The notes under the pieces were generated by a model. It was not told where the DNA came from and searched no databases. It worked only from the letters and a program-made list of their open reading frames with translations. A DNA stretch of 64,000 nt from Hymenochaete sp. R1 (lineage: Eukaryota > Basidiomycota > Agaricomycetes > Hymenochaetales > Hymenochaetaceae). The stretch spans positions 21,808-85,807 of the forward strand of contig JAFREE010000106.1 in assembly GCA_019400425.1 (NCBI GenBank), written 5' to 3'. Of the stretch, positions 10,566 to 23,374 are shown one piece after another. The translations under genes were made by a program, and so were the position numbers. How positions within the stretch are numbered: the first letter of the stretch is position 1; each line of letters starts with the position of its first letter.

Positions 10566-13246
10566 TTACTCCTCGGCCTTGTTCAACGCCTGCACCATTG
10601 ACACCACCTCCTTCCTCCGGTTCGTCACAAACTCGGACTCCTTCAACAACTCGTCGAGCACGTCTGGCTTGTACAGCTCTTGCAGGAGCTCATTCTGTAG
10701 ATTGTGTTTCGAAAAGCTGACGAGCGTGAGTGAGATCGCTTTGGGAACCATGTCAATCATCTCCCGTTTGACGATATTGAAATACGAGGTTATGAGGAGC
10801 TCTGAGGGTAGAAAGGAGAAATTAAGTTGTCAGAGCCCATGGGATAATCAATGAAAGAAACAAGATATGAAAATGACGCACTGATGACCTCCGTTTCCAT
10901 CGTTTCCCTCTCATTCAACGCAGACTGTGGCCTGATCACCGCCGGCGGCTGTTCCATAACAGATTGAACCGGCGTCGACGAACGCGGAGACCCGGCCTAA
11001 CATTCAACACCCTTCAATCATCGCTTCACAAGAGTCAAATCACTTACCGACTCCATCGTGGGCCCGCCTTTCTTCTTGGCTGGACCTTTCCCCCCTTGGA
11101 AGAACGAGCCAAAGAAGCTTGGTTCTTCCCGCTTTGCGTCAACATCGAGATCGCGGTTGTTGTTGATGACGCCCGGTGCGAGTTTGCCGGTCTTGGGGTC
11201 CATTGGAGGAGGGGGTGGTTTGTTGATGTTCATGCGGTCCTGAACAATTTGCATTGCCTGTGTTTGAAAGTTAAGACACCGACCGCGGATAAGAACACAG
11301 TCAACTGACCTTATGGCCAGACAAAAAATCGGGATGTGTCGTGTTGACATAACCCGCCTGCATTGCGACCATATCACCAACTAATTTGGTCGTTGGGTTC
11401 ATAGCATTCTTGAAAAAGTTGACTACGACAGAATTAAAGCGATCTTTTAATTGGGGATATCGCCGGAACGCTTGCTAAAGAAAATTGATGAATCAGGTTC
11501 ATTCAGAACGGTGAGTAACAAACAGAACATACCTGCTTCGCCAATAGCTGTCCCAGAATCCTGATCAATTCGTCGTAGATCAATTGACAGCACTTCAAAG
11601 AAGGCTCTTCTAGCCGCTTGATTTGTTGCTTCACAATGATTTCAAATGCCGAAGTTTGCACGAAGAGTGATGGTGTCGAACCCTACACGAATATGATTCG
11701 CACCGCGTTTTCAAAGACACAAAAAGCAATGCACTTACAGCTGTATTGTACAGTATCGTTCGGATGTCTCCATCCTTTACTTGATCAAAGGGGTCAAGTG
11801 ATTTAACACCATTGTTAAACAGCTCGTGGAAAACGAAACTAATACGAGCACCGCCAGAGAGCTCGCTCAGCGACAAATCATTGATATTTCCGTCAATCGC
11901 GCTGCGGAAGTCAGCAGTGAACTCGGTGATGATATTTAGGACGACACTGGATGAGTTGGTGTCGCCTGCGGCTCCACCCAGGGACAAGAGCTCCGAATTG
12001 AACTTTTGCAGTGATTGTGATATGCGCTGTTTGATGTCGGGGAGTGTCGCTCGAATGTGATGCATGAGAATCTGATTTTAATATACCATGAGGCGCAACT
12101 ACTATTGTTAAGTATTAAAATGTTCATACCATGTTAAGTTTGCGAGCCAGGAAAGGAGTCCCGCAGTATGCGCTCTTGCCTTTGTACGACGCGTGGTTCT
12201 CAAAGTATTGACGCTCATGCTCTAGGGCCGCTTGGATGGATCGCGATTGGTCGATATCCCTTTGTCCTCGGTTCACAACAGGAACGTATCCTAGACGCAA
12301 AGGGATCACTCGACCAGCCAAGATATCTACGACATCCGTCCCTTGGTCCCTGGAGCATGTGATAAGTAGTATGAGAGTAAGGAATGTTATACTCACTCAC
12401 ATCAAATCGACCTTTGTCAATACACCAATCGTCCTCGTCCCTTCGGGATCCACCTCTCTCGCCAGCTTCAGCCCATCAGAGTTTGCCAAGTCTGTGTTCG
12501 CCGCTGTGACCGCTAAAATGATACATGCGGGCTTCGAGATATATTTGAGAAGCATATCACGAATCTGCTTTTCGATATCGCGCGGTTGGTCACCAACGGG
12601 CACACGAGTCACACCCGGAAGGTCAACGAGCGTAAGGGTGAGGACGTTGGGCGAGAAGACACGCAGATTGATGGGTACAGGTGAGATACCCGCATTCTTA
12701 CCCGTCTTTGCATCAGTGTCGCGAACAATTTCAGTGCGGATTTTGTTGAAGTCGTAGAACTTCTCTCCGGGAAGGTGGAGGAATTCGCCCCATTCGTTTT
12801 TGTTCTCGGTACCCTCCGGAGTCGCTGTGGTGCAGTTAGTCTATCAAAAGCTCTGTTTGAATAAGTAACCTGTGCGCACGCGATGAAGCTGGCCTGTTGA
12901 TGAGTTGCAGAACCTAAACACGATTAAACACGTCGTGAGTGACGTCGGTACACGCAGTGGCTTCAGGACCTCGTACCAATGGTCTCCGAGTTACAATACC
13001 CGTTCCCCTGGGCAAGAAATCCCGTCCAACAATATTCTATTTCATTCGTGAGCTCAACCATTCACGTTAACGCAAATATTTGCTTTGACGCACTTCGAGC
13101 ACACTACTCTTTCCCGAACTCTGACTGCCAATCACACATATCTGAGGAAGGTCGATTCCAGTACCACTCGATCCAACAGTCGCAAAGACATCTTGTAGTT
13201 TATTGACAATGCCGACAATTTCAGATCCAAGACCTTGCTGTGACAT
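10566..13246 (-). CDS. vps1: Dynamin-like GTPase Vps1
   Basis: Large GTPase that drives membrane scission in endosome/vacuole traffic and peroxisome fission. Start [21 protein letters not shown] (13246). Exon 1 to 13094 carries the P-loop GSQSSGKSS; exon 2 (13036-12977) gives [20 protein letters not shown] (switch I); a short exon follows ([11 protein letters not shown]). The next holds [15 protein letters not shown] (G3/switch II) and [14 protein letters not shown] (G4). The middle domain has [15 protein letters not shown] and APSLF-type text ([23 protein letters not shown] segment), then [23 protein letters not shown]. The variable insert reads [19 protein letters not shown]. The GTPase effector domain ends [13 protein letters not shown]. 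The middle-domain wording matches Vps1 rather than Dnm1. About ten introns. Confidence 0.93.
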
Positions 13247-13604
13247 GGTCGTAATAAAGGAAAAGGGGGAAAGGTAAGGTAAGTGAACGGAGGGAAAGGG
13301 CAACAACGCTCTTTTAGACCTTACTGCGACTTAGCCTACGACGCGTTCACTGGATGATTACATAACACGCAGCATACACTGCCCTAGCCCAGCAGACGCA
13401 GACGCTCATCCATTTAATACATGCACTCAGAAATGCGCATCTCGCAGATTGCTATGCTGCAGACAGCTAGAATTGTACAAGAAAATGCCATGACTAAAAA
13501 GAGTTGAATGGTATTCAAGTTACAGTCACACGACCTCTTTCACAGGCACAAGCACGCAGCCCATTCGCTTCTCAATCACTGTTTCCTTCGATTTTACGCA
13601 GCGT
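13247..13604. other. Tandem intergenic region between ntf2 and vps1
   Basis: 358 bp between the ntf2 stop and the vps1 start, both on the minus strand. It should hold the vps1 promoter. No gene is seen. Confidence 0.5.
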
Positions 13605-14241
13605 TCAGCCAAGATTCAGACGGAAAATATCGTTAAGTCTATTAGATAGGCACAAATATCCTGTATTAGCCGCATATACACAGTACATATGTGCATTGGA
13701 CGTACACGTAGTAGCTTCCTTCTTCTGGCATCAAATGGAACGTTTGGCTGAACTGAAGCGGGTGCTCTCCATCGTCGATCTGGTGCCGAGCTCGTTTTAG
13801 CAGCTGATTGAAGGAAGCTTGCAAGAAGAATACCTTCAATATGCCCATCACAGTGACGATCAAGCTAGCGACCGAAGCTGACGAGGGCTGAGCATCAATA
13901 GTACTGATCTGGTGTTGGACGGTCTGGAATGGCAGGGACTGTATGCGTAATTAAAAGGGCAAGTACGAGTCAGCTAGTCAACCACGCGCATGACACTCAT
14001 TGGACGTACGGTCAGCTTCTCGACAATCGCTTCAGCTCCATTGTTTTGAGTGCCCTCCCAAGACATCATTGAGGTAGGCCGCTGTGCACGGGAGGCCGGT
14101 AGCAACCAGCCATCAGATACAAGTCACTGCGGAAGATGGAAGCAGACGGACGTATAACGGTGAGAGGTTCTTGCGGTCCTGATCAAAGATCGAGTAGTAG
14201 TATTGAGTGAACTGATTTGCGATGTCCTGTACGCTAGACAT
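13605..14241 (-). CDS. ntf2: Nuclear transport factor 2
   Basis: Small dimeric carrier that imports Ran-GDP into the nucleus through FG nucleoporins. Start MSSVQDIANQFTQYYYSIFDQ (14241), close to the family N-terminus. Then RPTSMMSWEGTQNNGAEAIVEKLT, SLPFQTVQHQISTIDAQPSS, a short exon ending VTVMGILK, and DDGEHPLQFSQTFHLMPEEG. The last exon is 34 nt (13638-13605): a canonical GTACGT donor at 13705 joins YYV to LNDIFRLNLG, which restores the conserved fungal C-terminus. Five exons. Length is the usual 125 residues or so. The Ran-binding acidic residue and the FxLxPEGGSYYV-type strand are recognisable. Confidence 0.95.
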
Positions 14242-14507
14242 GATGACGAGCAACGGTATGGGTGTGGTCACGACACGAAGAGAACAGAAGGGCTTAGGGA
14301 GTGGCAAGTAGGCTCCTAATAAGTCCTAAGCAAACAATTCGCGCAGGACTAGACTAGACTTAGTTCAACGGAAGTCAAGTGATCGACGCATGATCGACAC
14401 TTGATTCGCTTTGATGCCGGCACGAGGGATAGTGATCATCTCTCTGTCCTGTCCCGTGTATGATCAAAAAGGCCCAAGCGTGGCGTTGGCGGATTGAAAT
14501 TGAAGGA

Positions 14508-16113
14508 ATGGCAGCGTCTGGCATCTCACATACAGGCGCTAATCGTCCAGCAATGCGTCGAAAGTCGTCAGCCCAGACTCTCCTCAGCTCCTTCAAGAGC
14601 CCCTCAAACGTACCCACAACAGCGCCTGCTACCCAGCTTACCATGCAGATTCCCGCTGCGCTCAACTCGGGACTTAGCTCCTACCCCGGTGCCGGGCACG
14701 GTGGTACGACCGGAACACCCATATCGACCACCCAGAGGGAATGGGACACGCAGTCTATGAAGTCGGACTCGACTGCTCCCGGAAACCAGATAAACGGGAG
14801 TCCTGCAATGCCGCAGAGCGTGAGCTTGGAGTCTCTACGGGATATAACAATGAAGAGGATGATCACGCTCACTTATCTACGGAATATACATGAAGGGTGT
14901 GTAGCGTCATGCAGCCTTTCTGGAATGACTCTGACGCGTATTTCCTGCAGGAGGAGCCATTGGTTCAATACCGTCAAGATGTCTCGCGAGCTCTTGGACA
15001 AAGAGTTCAATAACGAGAAGATGAAAAAGCGGTTTGTGCTCCCGCGATGCCTATTCCTATGCTGGCGAACTCATATAATTGAGCAAGAACATTATCGTTT
15101 GCAATTCTCGGCATGTCACTGTCTATAGTATTCGACAATACAAACGCCAATGATCTCCTTAAGAGCCTACTCAACATCCTCACGGAATACGATCAATCCA
15201 AGGAAGAGAATTACAGGCCCAAGATGGTGGGCTAGATTTCCTATTTTTTATAAACAGAACTCACGCCAAGCTGTTATACAGAGATTTTTCAAATCAAACA
15301 AAATGCCACGGCGAGGAACGAATGCGATGCATGACTATGCAGTCCCGGTCTCTGACGTTGGTGAAGCCTCATACCTCGTCGCCCCTCACATCGTGCGTTT
15401 TTCCAACGCCCACTTTAGATCCATTTCATTGACACATAATTTAAAAATATAGCCCTTCCCTCTCGACTACCACCAAACCCTCCTTTCCCTCTTCGATATC
15501 CTCTCCGAAGTCTACAACCGCCTCTCTAAGATACTCGGCCCTTCCCCCTTCCCACACGCAAATCAATATATGATGGGCCCTCTTGGAGTCCTTACCCCCA
15601 CCCCAGGCGTCTCCTACCTCTTCCACGGCTCACAGCACGGTTATGGTTCCCACCCAGGCGACTCGACCTCGAACTTCAACAATCCGAATAATAGCCACGG
15701 GCACTTGAACAACCCGAATCGGTCGAATGATGGGGACACGGCGAGTTTATGGGGGATTGCGAATGGGAACGGGAATGGAGGAACTGGGGTGGGTTCTGGG
15801 CACTTCTCGGTTGGGAGCGGGGGAGGCCCGGGAGGGATGATGAGTCCACCACCGAGCTGGTCGCCGGCGCTTGGGGATATGATACAGAAAGTAGATGCAA
15901 AACTGAAGGTTCGCGCTTTACACTCATATTTGAAAGTACTTTTATTAATGACGTTGAACATCTTACCAGAAACTCATTGGCATGCTGCTCAAAGAGCTCG
16001 ACCAACTAGCGCGCAGCGCAATTAAAGAAGAACTCACCTCGCTCGACCCATTGCTCCGTAACTTAACGATACCGGAAGCACCAGACCAGTACCAGTTCGA
16101 AATGGGTTACTGA
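14508..16113 (+). CDS. Conserved fungal protein of unknown function
   Basis: Function not recognised. The reading frame is clear over six exons. The N-terminus has several in-frame ATGs (14460, 14508, 14553); MRRKSSAQTLLSSFKSPS at 14553 may be the true start. Conserved-looking blocks in order: SLESLRDITMKRMITLTYLRNIHEG joined to RSHWFNTVKMSRELLDKEFNN, then LSFAILGMSLSIVFDNTNAND, LLKSLLNILTEYDQSKEE, MPRRGTNAMHDYAVPVSDVGEA, APHIPFPLDYHQTLLSLFDI, MMGPLGVLTPTPGVSYLFHG, a Gly/Asn/Ser-rich spacer with SLWGIANGNG, and PPSWSPALGDMIQKVDAKLK followed by LIGMLLKELDQLARSAIKEEL. No signal peptide or membrane segment is evident. A mostly helical cytoplasmic protein is the likely form. The stop TGA is at 16111-16113. 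Confidence 0.75.
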
Positions 16114-16616
16114 TCATATGCTTGCTCACATCTGTTGCGGACATCGGTTTCATTGCGTAATCGATTTCTATTAATTGTAGTGCTTTAACTTATATTCGGA
16201 TTTCGTTTCGTGTCACCTTCGTCATACCCAAGATCTCCCCTTTAGGTTTGCTTCTCGTGCGCGAAGCATTACTCGTTACCCAACTTTGTAAATATGCATT
16301 TGTATCAGTGTAGACTTGTATAACGATCTTATCCTTCACACTGTAACTCGATTGAACGAGTTTACCAGGTTAACTTGAAAGCATTCATAGCGTGCGCCGC
16401 TGCAGAATCAGCTGAGAGACCCTTGCTTATGATTTTAGATCCGATTGGGACCTTTTCGGTGTCCGGTCGCTGAACAGAAATGACCTTTGTAGAGCATTTA
16501 TCAGCCCAATCATCCTCGGAGATCCAATATCGATTTGATTTGTGTGAGGGTGAGGGTACTTATGCACCGTCGATCTTTACGCTCTCGCCCTTCCTTCCTC
16601 GACTACCACCACCACC
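16114..16616. other. Intergenic region before prp38
   Basis: 503 bp between two plus-strand genes, presumably a 3' UTR and the prp38 promoter. A pyrimidine-rich stretch lies just upstream of the prp38 ATG. No gene is seen. Confidence 0.5.
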
Positions 16617-17769
16617 ATGGCCAACACCACGATCCGAGGCGCGCAAGCCATCCATGGGCAGAATCCTCAGGTAAGCGTCCCATTGCGCAATATTAGTGGG
16701 ACGCACTCATGTAATTGTTTATCAATGTTTAATATAGTATTTGGTTGAGACCGTCATCCGAAGTCGTATCTATGAGTCGCGTTACTGGAAGGAACACTGT
16801 TTCGCGCTCACCGGTACGTACTCATCTTAATACGATTTCTACCTTTACGAATTTGCAGCTAACTAATCGCCTGTTCAACCCTCTCGGGGATCTCTGTTGA
16901 AATGTGCCTCATCTTCTCCGCTTATGCGTCTTCCCATCCAAACAGCGGAAACCCTCATCGACCGCGCTATCGAGCTAAACACGATCGGAGGTGTCTACGG
17001 CAACCAAAAACCGACCGAATTCATGTGTCTTTTGCTCAAGCTCCTACAGATTCAACCAGAAAAGGAGATTTTGATTGAGTATCTGCAAGTGGATGATTTC
17101 AAGTGCGTTATCCCTTCCTACTGCAATTCTATGAGTTCTTTGTATGTGCTGATCTTGAATATACTAGGTACTTGAGGGCGTTGGCGGCGATGTATATTCG
17201 AATGACGTTTCGCGCTTCAGAGGTGTACGAGATCCTTGAACCACTCCTGAAAGACTTCCGAAAGATTCGACTTCGGAACATGGGTACGTTCTTCCTCCCC
17301 TTTGTCTTTCAACGTATTTACTTTATCGACTAAGTCTAACTTACAAACAGGAGGCTACACCTTGACATTCATGGACGAGTTCGTTGACCAACTCCTCCGC
17401 GACGAACGCGTATGCGACATTATACTCCCGCGGATGGCAAAACGCGATGTCCTTGAAGAGAACGGCGAGATTGGGCCGAGGAAGAGTCTGCTTTTGGATG
17501 CGATGGAGGGGAGGAGTGATGATGGGAATGAAGGAGGGAGGGATCGGAGTAGGAGCAGGAGCAGGAGTCGAAGTCGGAGTGGAAGTGAGAGCGGGGAGGA
17601 TGGGGAGCGGTATGTGTCAAGGTCGCCTTCGCGGTCTCGGAGTCGGAGTGGGTCTGTATGTGCTGGAGAAAGGTACATTTCGAGGAGCCCTTCACGGTCA
17701 CGGTCTGCATCGCCGTATCATTCTCGAAGTCGAAGTATTTCTCCTGATAGGATGCCAATTGATGAATGA
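16617..17769 (+). CDS. prp38: Pre-mRNA-splicing factor Prp38
   Basis: Component of the tri-snRNP needed for spliceosome activation. Five exons: 16617-16670, 16738-16813, 16946-17102, 17168-17283 and 17351-17769. Start MANTTIRGAQAIHGQNPQ, then VETVIRSRIYESRYWKEHCFAL, AIELNTIGGVYGNQKPTEFM, the helix LLLKLLQIQPEKEILIEYLQ, YLRALAAMYIRMTF, LEPLLKDFRKIRLRNMGGY and DEFVDQLLRDERVCDIILPRM. These are the family core in the correct order. The tail after LLDAMEGRSDDG is an RS domain of SRSRSRSR runs (about 17535-17760), as in metazoan PRP38A and unlike budding yeast. The RS tail suggests SR-protein-like contacts, by inference. Confidence 0.95.
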
Positions 17770-17920
17770 TACCTCCCCTCCCCTCACCCTCCGGGATTCA
17801 CCAATTAAAAACACAATCCACCCGCGAAAAGAAGCACCTTTCGTTGTCACCCAGTCAAAAGATTATGAATTCATTGATTATCATGCAATGTAAATATGAC
17901 CTCTAATCCTAATGCAGACT

Positions 17921-19000
17921 CTAGTTCCTCTTCGGCTGCTCGAACACCTCTTTCTTGTATTTACCCAGCTGCTCCGAAAGCATCCTCCACCTGTCGTTTG
18001 CCAATGGATTCTTCTGCAGCGCAGACCCGGAGAGGTAGCCACGATTTCGCCAATTCATGTACCATTCTGTGTTCAAGATTTCAGAAAAACTTAGATTGTG
18101 CTACCAAAGAGAAAAGAACGAGAAATGACGCACGGATGTCTTGCCTCCTGGTCGGTCCAGCATCAAGCCTATCCGTCCGCCCCTTGACACAGTCCCGGAG
18201 AGCCAGTGGGTTATAGTACCGACAAAAGACGGAGCCGCCGAGCTTCTCAACCGCCTTAATGGCCGACTGGGACGCTCGGGAAGGTGTAATGTAAATTGGT
18301 TGCTTGAGCAGTTCCGCGCCCTGTTTTTCATGACAATGGATGTGGGATGTCAACGAGATGAGTTGGAGGTGATCAATAATAAAAGCAAGCAAAGGGCCTA
18401 CGTCTCCCAAGAGTTTAATACCATCTTGGACATTGTTCACGCATCCGCTTAGAAGAAGTTCGCGGGCTGTGATAGGCTTCTCGGGACTGGAAGTAATTCT
18501 GCCTTGGTCAACCCACTGCTGCAGGCGATCCAAGTTAATAGGCGCCCAAGTTCGCTCCGTTCTGTTATTCAGGTAGGTTCACATGCCACCAATAGGAGCA
18601 AAGTACACCGGAAATGATTTGGGATTATAATTAGCTTATGACCCAAGAATTCAAAGAAATCTCCAATGACGCACTGGTTCGTGAACCCTTTCTTCGGGAA
18701 CCTTTTTAAAATGGTCGTCTGCCCACCCTCAAAGCCCAACCTAGGTTTCCCATTCCCAGCACGAGCCTTCTGACCCTTGTTACCCTTTCCTGAAGTCCCA
18801 CCACGACCCGAACCGTCACCACGGCCCACGCGTTTTTGCTAGAGGAGCCAGGCCATAAAAAGCAAGAGATTAGAGCCAAGTTAATACACGTCGGTGTGTG
18901 AAAGAGGTCGGCAGCATACATTTTTTTGAGAGTTGTGGGCTGGCGAGAGGTTGAATAGATGGATACGGTTAGCTGTCGACCTAAATCGTGGTAGGGACAT
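17921..19000 (-). CDS. mrpl10: Mitochondrial large-subunit ribosomal protein uL15m
   Basis: Mitoribosomal protein of the uL15 family. Start [18 protein letters not shown] (19000), a basic leader. Exon 2 begins near 18839 with [21 protein letters not shown] and continues [20 protein letters not shown] and [11 protein letters not shown], the uL15 signature. The next exon has [15 protein letters not shown] and [14 protein letters not shown], ending KLLGD. It is followed by [20 protein letters not shown] and [16 protein letters not shown]. The last exon ([16 protein letters not shown] to EVFEQPKRN) is a mitochondrial extension absent from bacteria. Five exons. It diverges from the mtDNA polymerase gene. 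Confidence 0.9.
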
Positions 19001-19212
19001 GGTCGACAACGTCGGAGATGAGCGAGTCGCTGCTGTGAACCGCGATGGGGGTTTGCGATTTGCCAAAGGGATCGACGATGGTCTCGGCAGATATTATGGA
19101 CTCGAGAATTCGACGATACCGAAACTCATCATCGACCTTCCCCGTCGTGCGCTGGATAGCCTCCTTCTTACAGTCACTGTTCATGATATCTTAGTGGCGT
19201 ATTATTCAACAA
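19001..19212. promoter_or_regulatory. Shared 212-bp divergent promoter, uL15m / mtDNA polymerase
   Basis: Only 212 bp separate the two start codons of divergent genes, both for mitochondrial genome function. The promoter role follows from position alone. No TATA box is obvious. Confidence 0.45.
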
Positions 19213-22200
19213 ATGCTTCATAGTGCTCGAAGGTCTGCAAGTTGCAGCCCTGGACCCTCACGAGCTATCCATTCAACCCAAGCCCGGAGAACTCTAAAAC
19301 AGCTCGTGAAACGGCATGGCTCTGCTGCTGCTCAAAAAGTATCCAAGCCAACTCAATCGGTATCAAAAGGCAAGGGAAAAGAGCCCGTGAGGTACCAACA
19401 GCCCGAGTTAGACGAGAGTGAGCCATTTATTATTCTTGATTGCTCAGTGTGACGGCTGACCCATCATTCATAGTAAAACGCAACGAAGTCGGTGTCCAGC
19501 TCCTCTCTCGCAGATTGCATCGGCAAATATTCAAAGGCGTCAACTTCCCCCCTCCAGACGCAAGATACGTAAGACTTGCCCGACAACACCTCAAAGCACA
19601 CGACTTAGACTCTTCGCAAGGCTCCGTCTTACCAGAAACCAACTTTACCCTCCCTCCCCTTCAAGGCTCCTCAATCGATGAACATTTCCATCGAATAGGT
19701 CACAATGCATCTAAGCCCTGGATCGATATAGCGAACACCTTCTCTCGCTCCGGAATTCCACCCAAACCTGATTTCTGGCATCTCCAATCCGGATGGACGA
19801 AGTATCATTTCCGAAAAGACGGATCGAGCTATTACGAGCATGTCTCAGCGCCTGACGAGGATATGCTATCGTTCGACATCGAAACTATGCCAAATCAGCA
19901 CCAGTTCGCAATCATTGCATGTGCGGTATCGCAGGACCATTGGTATTCGTGGATTTCACCTTGGTTACTAGGCGAGTCTGAAGATCCGCAGCATTTGATT
20001 CCTTTAGGTGACCCGAAGACACATCGTTTGGTCGTTGGACATAATGTCTCATACGATCGTGCGCGAATACTTGAGGAGTATAGCTTAGAAGGATCGAATA
20101 CTCGGTTTCTAGATACCATGTCCCTGCACGTTGCCGTGAAAGGTATTTCTTCTCACCAACGTCCAGCTTGGATGAAGTATCGGAAATCCAAGACCGAGGA
20201 GCGGGCGCGGAAGGAAGAAGCCATAGAGGCTGCAAAGGATCTTCTCTACGAGACGGAAGAAAAGAGCCGAACTGAAAGTGATTTGGCGAAAAGGGCTGAA
20301 CTCAAGCGACTCCAGCAAGAAATAGAAGAGAGTTTGCCTCAACTCGTTGCAGATGAAACGTGGGATGCTACAGCCGACGCGGATGCGACGTCAAAGCGTT
20401 GGGAGGATATCACTTCCGCCAACTCTCTCGCAGACGTCGCAAAGCTACATTGCGGAATCGAGATCGGGAAAGAAGTACGGAACGATTTCATGACGCATTC
20501 TCGAGAGGAAATCCGCGACAATATCGAGGAGTACATGGATTATTGTTCCTCGGACGTGGCATCCACGCATGCAGTCTACGCCAAAGTCTTCCCGGATTTC
20601 CTTAAAGCTTGTCCGAGTCCCGTCTCTTTCGCGGGTGTTCTCCGTATGGGCTCGAGCTTCTTGACTGTCAATGAGACGTGGGAGAAATATTTGCGAGATG
20701 CCGAGAATATTTATCAAGAGCTCACAGAGAAGATCAAAAATAAGCTTGTTGCGTTGGCGAAAGAGGCGAAAGAGTTGATGCATGACAGGGAACTTTGGAT
20801 TGACGACCCGTGGCTGAGTCAGTTGGACTGGGAACCGAAGGTCGCGGGGAAGTCTCGCGGGGTGGAGGCAAGCTCTTCAAAAAGCACAGTAAGTGTGAGC
20901 TACTCTTTTCTTTTCTGTTTCTAACAGTGGATCTACAGATTGAGGTCATCACGGATATGGAGCCACGTTGGTACAAGACATTGCAGAAGACTAGCGTTTT
21001 TCACCATTCTGTTATGAACAACATTTTACCGCTTCTTCTTCAAGCTCGATGCGACGGTCAGCCCCTCACGTACGACTCTTCGAAAGGGTGGATGTACAAA
21101 ACCGATCAAGGCCAAGAGAAACGCGCGTTTGATAGGAAAGCAACCGTTCATAAAATTATGGGGAAGTCCGTTGGCAAATCGAACTTTGACAAAGGCCGTC
21201 TTACTTTCTCGAATATGGAACTCGGAGGAGCGTTGCTCGAAGGCGATGAGAGCGATGTTCTGGCTTCCAAACTTCGGCGGCTCGCATCCGAGACATTGCA
21301 AGTCGAAAACCGGGCGTCGAAAGACCCATGGCTTTCCCAGCTCGATTGGGAGCGCGCCAAAACGACCGAAAAGGTGAAATCGACGACGCCACCCGTATTG
21401 TGGCCAAAGTGGTACTGGGACCTTGCGAAACCAAAGAAAGACGTTCCGCCAGGCACGCCAGATCTTACCATTCGAAACCGTTTAGCGCCCCTCCTTCTCA
21501 AACTCAGTTGGTCAGGATATCCACTCGTATTTTCTAGGGAACATGGTTGGGTTTTCCGCGTCTCTTCAGGTGACAAGTTCGAAACCCGACAGAAAAATCT
21601 GGTTTTCTACGATCCAGCCGATGCAGCACTGCGTGATGATTCTCTGTATTTTGGAACATCATTCTATAAGCTACCACACAAGGATGGGGAGTCTGCAAAC
21701 GTGGGCAGCCCATTTGGAAAGTCGTTCCTGAAGTATGCACAAGATGGCACTTTGGCGAGTCCAGGGGGCGACACGAAGGAGGCTTTGGACATGAACGCGC
21801 AGTGCAGCTACTGGATCAGTTCTCGTGACCGAATCGTCAACCAGTTGGTAGTTTGGGATGGAAGTGGTGAGGGACAGGTCAAATTGGGAGCCGAGCCGAA
21901 TCCCGAGAGAGGAAAAGAAAAGTTAGGTGTGATACTGCCGCAGGTGATTACGATGGGTGCGGTGACACGAAGAGCGATTGAGAAGACGTGGTTGACGGCA
22001 AGTAACGCGAAGAAGAATCGCGTTGGGTCTGAACTCAAGGCGATGGTACGCGCCCCAGAGGGTTATGCTGTTGTCGGTGCCGATGTCGACTCCGAAGAAC
22101 TGTGGATCTCGAGTGCAATGGGAGACGCACAATTCGGACTGCATGGCGCAACTGCTCTAGGTTGGATGACTCTAGAAGGCACGAAGTCCGCAGGAACAGA

Positions 22201-23374
22201 CTTGCATTCGAAGACGGCTAGCATCCTTGGGATCTCGAGAGATCAAGCCAAAGTCTTCAACTACTCTCGGATCTACGGTGCTGGCATGCGGCATGCCATC
22301 CTCTTACTTCTACAATCTAACCCAGGGATGCTGCCCGATGTCGCGAAACAACAAGCAGAAAAACTATACGCATCGACAAAAGGCAAAAACACGCACCGTA
22401 CCGACGTCTTTGGTCGTAAGTTCTGGTTCGGCGGGAGCGAAAGTTACGTGTTCAATAAACTCGAAGAAATCGCCATGTCAGACCGTCCGCTGACGCCTGC
22501 CCTCGGCTGCGGCGTTACATACGCTCTTTCCAAGGAATACCTCCCCGCTGGTTTTGGCACTGACTACATGACCTCCCGCATCAACTGGGTCGTCCAATCC
22601 TCCGGAGTCGACTACCTCCACCTCCTCATCGTCGCCATGGAATATCTGACAAAAACCTACGACATACGTGCGCGCTATCTCATCTCTGTACACGACGAGC
22701 TTCGCTATCTCGTCGCTGAAGAGGACAAGTATCGCGCCGCTCTCGCGTTGCAGATCGCGAATTTATGGACTCGTTGTCTGTTTGCGTACAAGTTAGGCAT
22801 GGACGACTTGCCGCAGGGTGTTGCGTTCTTCTCTGCTGTGGATGTAGACCATGTCTTACGGAAGGAAGTCGACCTTCCTTGTGTTACACCCTCCCAACCC
22901 AACCCCATACCTCCAGGCGAGTCCCTCAATATCGCAAAAGTCCTTGAGAAAACCAATGGGGGCTCCTTGTACCGGAACGGTCTCCCCATGGACTCTGCCG
23001 TTACCGGTACCGGTACAGCACCCCTGCCTCCGTTATCGGAGTACACACCACCTAACTGCCTCGCCCATCGCGCTTCGAGCCCCAACTTCCTTCAAGCCCA
23101 GGCTGCATCAGACTTCAGCGAAGTAAAACGGCTCGCTGAGCTCGAGAGCGGCGTGAGGTACCTAGGGGATATTGGCGGGCCCAGGCCTCCCAGGCGGAAC
23201 AAAGCAGGAAATGGCGGAAATGGTAAAAGTTCAGGCGGTGGGGGTAGGAATGGGAACGGGAACGGGGTCGGTAATGGTGGGGGAGGCCAGAAGTCTGGAA
23301 CTGCCCTTACAAGGGTCCCCGAATCTTGGGTAGATGCTGAGGCTGAACGATACTTGGCGTCGAGTGGGGCATAA
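19213..23374 (+). CDS. mip1: Mitochondrial DNA polymerase gamma
   Basis: Family A replicative polymerase of mitochondrial DNA. Exons 19213-19417, 19474-20889 and 20940-23374 sum to 1351 residues. The N-terminus (MLHSARRSASCSPGPSRAIHST) is a matrix signal. The 3'-5' exonuclease motifs are present: Exo I LSFDIETM, Exo II VVGHNVSYDRAR, Exo III YCSSDVASTHAVY. The polymerase motifs are intact: A (VVGADVDSEELWISSAMGD), B (RDQAKVFNYSRIYGAG) and C (ISVHDELRYLV). A duplicated DPWLSQLDWE phrase occurs on either side of the linker region (about 20803 and 21325). After the polymerase core the protein has an extra C-terminal tail with a Gly/Asn-rich run (about 23190-23300), common in fungal but not animal enzymes. 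It looks fully functional. Confidence 0.96.

Noticed and set aside
17530..17760. Repetitive DNA that could be a microsatellite
   Set aside because: It is explained by the RS-domain codons of Prp38.
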